A stretch of DNA of 14,117 nucleotides from SHVO01 sp041919675 (GTDB lineage Bacteria; Pseudomonadota; Alphaproteobacteria; Rhodospirillales; Rhodospirillaceae), in contig JAYRTJ010000089.1 of assembly GCA_041919675.1 (NCBI GenBank), forward strand, positions 1 to 14,117. The letters run 5' to 3'. Shown here one piece after another: positions 11,401 through 14,117 of this stretch (position 1 is its first letter; each line of letters opens with the position of its first letter). A model generated the notes under the pieces. It saw only the letters and a program-made list of their open reading frames with translations. It had not been told where the DNA came from and made no database searches. The position numbers and the translations under genes were made by a program.

Positions 11401-11971
11401 CCTGCGCCTGGTGGAGGAAAACAGCGCCATCGCCGGCAATATGATGCGCACCCTGGCCAATCGTCTCGCCGGCATGCTGCAGGACTACGGCAAGGTGAGC
11501 GCCTCGCATGACCTGACCACCAACCTGCCGACGCAGCGTGTGTTCCTGGATCACGCCAACCAGGAGCAGGCCCGCAAGAGGCGCACCGGCAAGGAAACCG
11601 CCATCATGGTGTTCGGCCTCGCGGCCCTCTCGGCATCGGTGATGAAAATCGCGCGCGAGGAAAAACCCGGCGTGACGCGCCAAGCCGCGCAGCGCATGCG
11701 TCAGTGCCTGCGTGGAAGCGACGTGCTTGCGCACCTGCACGACGACCAGTACGGCGTGATCCTCACGGACTTCGCCGGGGAAGCCGACGCCCGCAACGCG
11801 GCGGCCCGCATCGCGAGCGCCCTCGCCCAGCCGTTCAAGATCGGCGGCAAGACGGTCGAACTGCGTATCCCCTTGGAGTTCCGTCTGGCGATGCTCGCCG
11901 ACGAGACCGCGGCGAAGACGTTGGAGAAATGCTGGACCGACGACGTGACGCGCTTCGTCCTTGCTTCTTAA
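8447..11971 (+). CDS. ABC-exporter-like fusion: TM domain, degenerate expanded NBD, cNMP-binding domain, GGDEF-like domain
   Basis: The 1174-residue protein starts at ATG 8447 after AAAGG. Residues ~20-345 are an exporter-type ABC membrane domain. The nucleotide-binding domain spans about 360-865, roughly double normal length. Its motifs are recognisable but altered: Walker A is G-G-G-G-S-G-A-E (383-390; Lys and Ser/Thr replaced), Q-loop Gln432 is kept, the signature is L-S-V-Q-Q (776-780), Walker B ends L-N-D (Asn800/Asp801 for Asp-Glu), and no His occurs at the H-loop (L-V-E-P-T, 829-833). ATP hydrolysis is therefore doubtful. Residues ~879-1015 are a cyclic-nucleotide-binding domain with the intact cassette F-G-E-M-A-L-L ... 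P-R-T-T-S (Glu956, Arg965). Residues ~1022-1150 resemble GGDEF (D-L-T-T-N-L-P), but the signature is H-D-D-Q-Y (1098-1102), so cyclase activity is not expected. I infer a cNMP-gated or regulatory membrane protein; the substrate is unknown. Its stop lies 7 bases from the convergent lipid-kinase gene. Confidence 0.85.
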   Translation: MDKGIFHFIWRYSARDQLVLILLSVLALPVLYFTFDLPKTIVNRAIGGEGGFPKAVMGHNLEQIPYLLVLCGAFLGLVLVNLAFKYMTSTYRYRVGDRLLRRLRFDLVERLMRFPQREFRNTSSGQVVSMVTAETSPLGFFIAEAFAVPAVALGTLLTIVLFMFMQDWMMGLAAISLLPAQLYLIPKFQKRINILQREEVSAVRQISQRVGDVVAGVGEIHGHDTSQYELADFSKRLGGVFKTRVEISSNRYIVNILNTFFSQLTPFFFLSIGGYLVIKGDISLGALVAVLAAYKDMYAPYKDLIDYYQKAADARVKFDQLKEFFEPPGLLHRDRLNSEAPGAAFDAGTLSVANLVVESDDGVRAVDGVTLSLTLPGHAMIVGGGGSGAEDLALALARQVLPAAGRLAASDINLPELPDSATGRKIGYAGPQTHFHAGTLHDALVYPLLHRPNGESDADAERREAVRAGNSAYDPDADWIDYAAAGCAGPTELAARMTDVLRIVGLDRDVYDAGLRRAINPDAQPALAERLVAARAAFRARVERDNLKGLIEPFDADKYLKNASVAENILFGTPLGAYFAIENLGRNAFLLKVIEDVGLTAEFLERGRKLAATMIDIFRDLPPGHEFFERFSFIKGEDLPEFESILRRAETQGLGRLDADDRALLLSLPFKLVVNQHHVGLIDAKMQSRLLHARKAFARTLPEDLRGAVQFFDAAAYNAASSIADNLIFGKIATNRADSGPAIGALLTEVLDELDLRGDVIAAGLGIDIGVGASRLSVQQRQKLALARVILKRPDILILNDAFAGIDPAEQDTIVARIKGMFEGRSLILVEPTDRRAGLFEHVFRMERGKVVSAEERAATEIQGETGPAETEVGLNDVVAIFQRIPLFAGIDRSKLKLLAFTSDHATFDEGQYVFRQGERGDNAYVIIEGEVEVVLESMSGPRVLAVLGANQVFGEMALLSKVPRTTSIRARSNARMVVIASDVFLRLVEENSAIAGNMMRTLANRLAGMLQDYGKVSASHDLTTNLPTQRVFLDHANQEQARKRRTGKETAIMVFGLAALSASVMKIAREEKPGVTRQAAQRMRQCLRGSDVLAHLHDDQYGVILTDFAGEADARNAAARIASALAQPFKIGGKTVELRIPLEFRLAMLADETAAKTLEKCWTDDVTRFVLAS
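10031..10741 (+). repeat. Internal protein-level duplication in the ABC fusion gene
   Basis: Residues ~529-607 and ~689-765 align with a constant offset of 156-159 residues. R-L-V-A-A-R-A-A-F (530-538) pairs with R-L-L-H-A-R-K-A-F (689-697). F-D-A-x-x-Y ... S-V-A-E-N-I-L-F-G (554-572) pairs with F-D-A-x-x-Y ... S-I-A-D-N-L-I-F-G (712-730). L-L-K-V-I-E-D-V-G-L (590-599) pairs with L-L-T-E-V-L-D-E-L-D-L (746-756). A third, earlier and more diverged version begins at F435 (A-G-T-L-H-D-A-L-V-Y-P), with V-L-R-I-V-G-L at 500-506. Confidence 0.65.
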
Positions 11972-11978
11972 GCAGGCG

Positions 11979-12887
11979 TCACAGCGGAAAGGCGAGCCGG
12001 ACCGGCTCGGGGTCGATCTCGATGCGCACGGGCAAGGCGGCGACGATCTCGCCGTCGGCCTGCACCGCCTGGCCGGTGGCGCCGCTGACGACGACATCGC
12101 GGCCGGGCAGAATTTCGACGTCGGACCAGATGCCGACCTTGCCGAAGATCAACGACAGCCCGTAACGCGCGACGCTGAACCAGCCGCGCCCCTTCATGAG
12201 CACGACCTGGAAACTGTCGTCGGCGAGGTTGGCGCGCGGCGCAGCGACAAAGGGCCCGCCGTAGCGGCGGCCGTTGCACGCCACCACCGAAACACTGCCG
12301 TAGCCCTCGCCGTCGACGGTGACGGCGCAGTGCGCGAAGGGGTCGCGGAAACCTTGCAAAGCCGCGGTCCACACATAGGCGAGCGGGCCGACGATTTTCT
12401 TGAGCGCCGGGGGTACGCGGCCGATGACATTGGCGTCGAAGCCGACACCGGCCATCATCACGAAGCGCCGGCCGTTGGCGCGCCCCACACGAATGGGACG
12501 CAAAGGACCCGAGGCCAGCACGCGGGCAACTTCGTGCGCGCCCTTTGAAAGGCCGATCTCGTCGGCGACGACGTTCGCGGTGCCGAGCGGCATGATGCCG
12601 AGCGCGAGGCCCGTGCCCGCCAATCCGTTCACGACTTCATTGATGGTGCCGTCGCCGCCGGCGGCGGCCACGAGATCGAAGCCCGCGCCTTTCGCGTCTC
12701 TCGCGATCGTCTCGGCATGGCCGGGCGCCGCGGTTTCCCGCACCGTCACGGCGCAGCCCGCCTTTCGCAGAAGGTTCACGATTTCGTCGAACCGCCGGCG
12801 CCGGCGCCGTCCGGCGGCCGGATTGAATATTGCAAGAATATGACGGCGGGACACGTTTGAATCGCCCGCAGACTCGGACTTTTTCAT
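11979..12887 (-). CDS. Diacylglycerol kinase / lipid kinase family protein (DAGK catalytic domain)
   Basis: The 302-residue cytoplasmic protein has the family layout: N-P-A-A-G near the N-terminus (22-26), the nucleotide-binding G-G-D-G-T (77-81) followed by I-N-E-V-V-N-G, and P-L-G-T-A-N-V-V-A-D. The C-terminal beta-rich domain carries G-x-D-A-N-V and the final Q-A-D-G-E motif. Enzymes of this family (YegS/DgkB/LCB5-like) phosphorylate diacylglycerol, sphingoid bases or related lipids; diacylglycerol is the most likely substrate given the neighbours. ATG 12887 has only a weak ribosome-binding site. A GTG at codon 12 just before the first strand is an alternative start. A run of six arginines (27-32) follows N-P-A-A-G. 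The gene is convergent with the ABC fusion gene and divergent from the phosphoesterase gene. Confidence 0.9.
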   Translation of the reverse strand: MKKSESAGDSNVSRRHILAIFNPAAGRRRRRRFDEIVNLLRKAGCAVTVRETAAPGHAETIARDAKGAGFDLVAAAGGDGTINEVVNGLAGTGLALGIMPLGTANVVADEIGLSKGAHEVARVLASGPLRPIRVGRANGRRFVMMAGVGFDANVIGRVPPALKKIVGPLAYVWTAALQGFRDPFAHCAVTVDGEGYGSVSVVACNGRRYGGPFVAAPRANLADDSFQVVLMKGRGWFSVARYGLSLIFGKVGIWSDVEILPGRDVVVSGATGQAVQADGEIVAALPVRIEIDPEPVRLAFPL

Positions 12888-12947
12888 GGGACGACTCTAG
12901 CAGAAAGTGACAGTTCCGTTTCAACCGTGTGAAGAGTTGGCGAAGAC

Positions 12948-12962
12948 AGGGGGCCGCCCCCT
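12948..12962. repeat. Short perfect GC palindrome in the kinase/phosphoesterase divergent gap
   Basis: AGGGGGCCGCCCCCT has 7-base arms around one central base. It lies about 60 bases from the start of each divergent gene. It could be an operator half-way between the two promoters or a hairpin in either leader RNA. Confidence 0.4.
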
Positions 12963-13011
12963 AGGCAGGCGTTTCGACCTCACATAAATGGAGCTCGCGC
13001 ACCGGAATATT

Positions 13012-13025
13012 AGGAGAAAGTATTG
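13012..13025 (+). promoter_or_regulatory. Ribosome-binding site fixing a TTG start
   Basis: AGGAGA (13012-13017) lies 5 bases before TTG 13023. This strong site, and the start of the conserved beta strand ten codons later, support TTG as the initiation codon of the phosphoesterase. Confidence 0.75.
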
Positions 13026-13880
13026 CGCGATATCGGACCTTCGCTGACGTACAAGACGCTTTTCATCTCCGATATTCATTTGGGCACGCGCGGCTGCAAA
13101 GCCGACTTTCTCCTCGATTTCCTCAAACACACCGAATCGGACAAGCTCTATCTCGTCGGAGACATCATCGACGGCTGGCGCCTGAAGAAAAACTGGTTCT
13201 GGCCGCAGGCCCATAACGACGTAGTGCAGAAGCTGCTGCGCAAGGCGCGCAAGGGCACCGAGGTCATCTTCATCCCGGGCAATCACGACTCGTTCGGCCG
13301 CGGCTTCGTCGACCACGCGTTCGGCGAAATCAAAGTCCGGCGCGACGACATCCATGTCACCGTGAGCGGCCGGCGGTTCCTGGTCATGCACGGCGACGAA
13401 TGCGACGGCGTGATGAAGTACGCCAAGTGGCTCGCGGTGCTGGGCGATCACGCCTACGCCGCCGCACTGGCCTTGAACACCTGGTACAACGCGTTCCGCC
13501 GCGTGACGGGCCGGCCCTACTGGTCCTTGTCCAAGTACCTGAAGCACAAGGTCAAGAACGCGGTCCAGTTCATCTCCAATTTCGAAGAGACCATGACGCA
13601 GATGGCGCGCGAGCGCGGCGTCGACGGCGTGGTGTGCGGTCACATCCACCACGCGGAAATCCGCACCATCGGCGGCATCGCCTATCTCAATGACGGCGAC
13701 TGGGTCGAGAGTTGCACCGCCCTGGCCGAACATCACGACGGCCGCTGGGAAATCATCGACTGGGCCGAGATGCGCGGCGTCCTGCCGACGGACGCCGCTC
13801 CCGAACGCGGCGCGTTCATCGCGCCTTTGCCGCTGCCTTCCCTGTCCCGCGCCGCCGCGACGACGATCTCGGGGCCTTGA
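13023..13880 (+). CDS. Calcineurin-like metallophosphoesterase, PlcP-like (LpxH-related) phospholipase C candidate
   Basis: The 285-residue cytoplasmic protein has all metal-centre motifs of the fold: S-D-I-H-L-G (Asp17, His19), V-G-D-I-I-D (Asp47), G-N-H-D (Asn87, His88), M-H-G-D-E (His123) and C-G-H-I-H-H (His207, His209). Automated annotation often calls such proteins UDP-2,3-diacylglucosamine diphosphatase. Two facts favour PlcP instead, the phospholipase C that splits phosphatidylcholine and phosphatidylethanolamine to diacylglycerol in phosphate-starved alphaproteobacteria. First, most alphaproteobacteria use the unrelated LpxI for the lipid A step. Second, the stop codon overlaps by 1 base the start of a GT4 glycosyltransferase, the arrangement known for plcP-agt. 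The TTG start has a strong AGGAGA site. The function is inferred; an LpxH-like role cannot be excluded from sequence alone. Confidence 0.85.
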   Translation: MRDIGPSLTYKTLFISDIHLGTRGCKADFLLDFLKHTESDKLYLVGDIIDGWRLKKNWFWPQAHNDVVQKLLRKARKGTEVIFIPGNHDSFGRGFVDHAFGEIKVRRDDIHVTVSGRRFLVMHGDECDGVMKYAKWLAVLGDHAYAAALALNTWYNAFRRVTGRPYWSLSKYLKHKVKNAVQFISNFEETMTQMARERGVDGVVCGHIHHAEIRTIGGIAYLNDGDWVESCTALAEHHDGRWEIIDWAEMRGVLPTDAAPERGAFIAPLPLPSLSRAAATTISGP

Positions 13881-14117
13881 TGCGCATCCTCATCGTCACC
13901 GACGCCTGGCACCCGCAAGTGAACGGCGTTGTTCGTACCCTCACGGCCTTGCGCCGGCATCTGGACGCCAAGGGCCACGAGGCGGTGATGATCACGCCCG
14001 ACCAGTTCGACACCGTGCCGTGCCCCACCTATCCGGAGATCCGCCTCGCGCTGTTTGCGGGCCGCAAGATGGCGCGCGCCATCGAGAGCCTTCGCCCATG
14101 CGTCGTGCACATCGCGA
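13880..14117 (+). CDS. GT4-family glycosyltransferase, N-terminus only (Agt-like lipid glycosyltransferase candidate)
   Basis: The first 79 residues are in the window; the gene runs off the right edge. ATG 13880 overlaps the TGA of the phosphoesterase (TGATG), which points to translational coupling, with GGGG a few bases upstream. The N-terminus I-L-I-V-T-D-A-W-H-P-Q-V-N-G-V-V-R-T-L is the first strand and glycine-rich turn of GT-B enzymes in the GT4 group that includes SqdX, mannosyltransferases and diacylglycerol glycosyltransferases. The later P-T-Y-P-E-I-R-L-A-L block also fits that group. Beside a PlcP-like enzyme, the likely reaction is transfer of a sugar to diacylglycerol to make a phosphorus-free glycolipid. 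The donor-binding C-terminal half is not visible, so the sugar cannot be inferred. Confidence 0.85.
   Translation, partial: MRILIVTDAWHPQVNGVVRTLTALRRHLDAKGHEAVMITPDQFDTVPCPTYPEIRLALFAGRKMARAIESLRPCVVHIA

Noticed and set aside
10415..12097. Long minus-strand open frame across the ABC fusion gene
   Set aside because: The composition is His/Arg/Gln-rich and repetitive, as for antisense of GC-rich codons; the plus strand has clear domains throughout.
13023..13880. Naming the phosphoesterase lpxH
   Set aside because: The fold fits, but the glycosyltransferase overlap and the usual use of LpxI in alphaproteobacteria make PlcP more likely; no symbol was given because the sequence alone does not decide.

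Overview
The window is a GC-rich, gene-dense chromosomal segment with ten genes and no gap above 200 bases. Gene content suggests an alphaproteobacterium: PmbA/TldE, LpxH-like phosphoesterase overlapped by a GT4 glycosyltransferase in the style of the plcP-agt pair, GTG and TTG starts. A Rhizomicrobium-like or Rhizobiales-like relative would fit, but the sequence alone does not fix the genus. No RNA genes, transposons, CRISPR arrays or phage genes were seen.

Layout. Positions 1-593 hold the 3' part of a serine alpha/beta hydrolase. A ketopantoate-reductase-like oxidoreductase (704-1624, +) converges on a small cupin (1654-2037, -). Divergent from the cupin is a two-gene signalling operon: a membrane hybrid histidine kinase with Cache-like sensor, HisKA, HATPase, pseudo-receiver, receiver and HPt (2166-5255), then a stand-alone CheY-like receiver (5264-5695). 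Next come a PmbA/TldE-family protein (5823-7163, +) and, convergent with it across a long inverted repeat, an unrecognised lipoprotein (7273-8283, -).

The right half is the most interesting part. A 1174-residue protein (8447-11971, +) joins an ABC-exporter membrane domain, a swollen nucleotide-binding domain in which the Walker A, Walker B, signature and H-loop residues are all degraded, an apparently intact cyclic-nucleotide-binding domain, and a C-terminal GGDEF-like fold without a GGDEF motif. The extra ~260 residues in its nucleotide-binding domain look like duplicated copies of the segment that normally lies between the Q-loop and the signature. It converges within 7 bases on a diacylglycerol-kinase-family gene (11979-12887, -). 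Divergent from that kinase is a pair with a 1-base overlap: a metallophosphoesterase (13023-13880) resembling PlcP, and the start of a GT4 glycosyltransferase (13880 to the window edge) resembling Agt.

How they may work together (inference). PlcP would release diacylglycerol from phospholipids, the glycosyltransferase would glycosylate it, and the kinase could return diacylglycerol to phosphatidic acid. This would be a lipid-remodelling locus of the type known for phosphate limitation. The degenerate ABC protein next to it could be a regulated lipid-related membrane protein, but nothing in the sequence proves that link.
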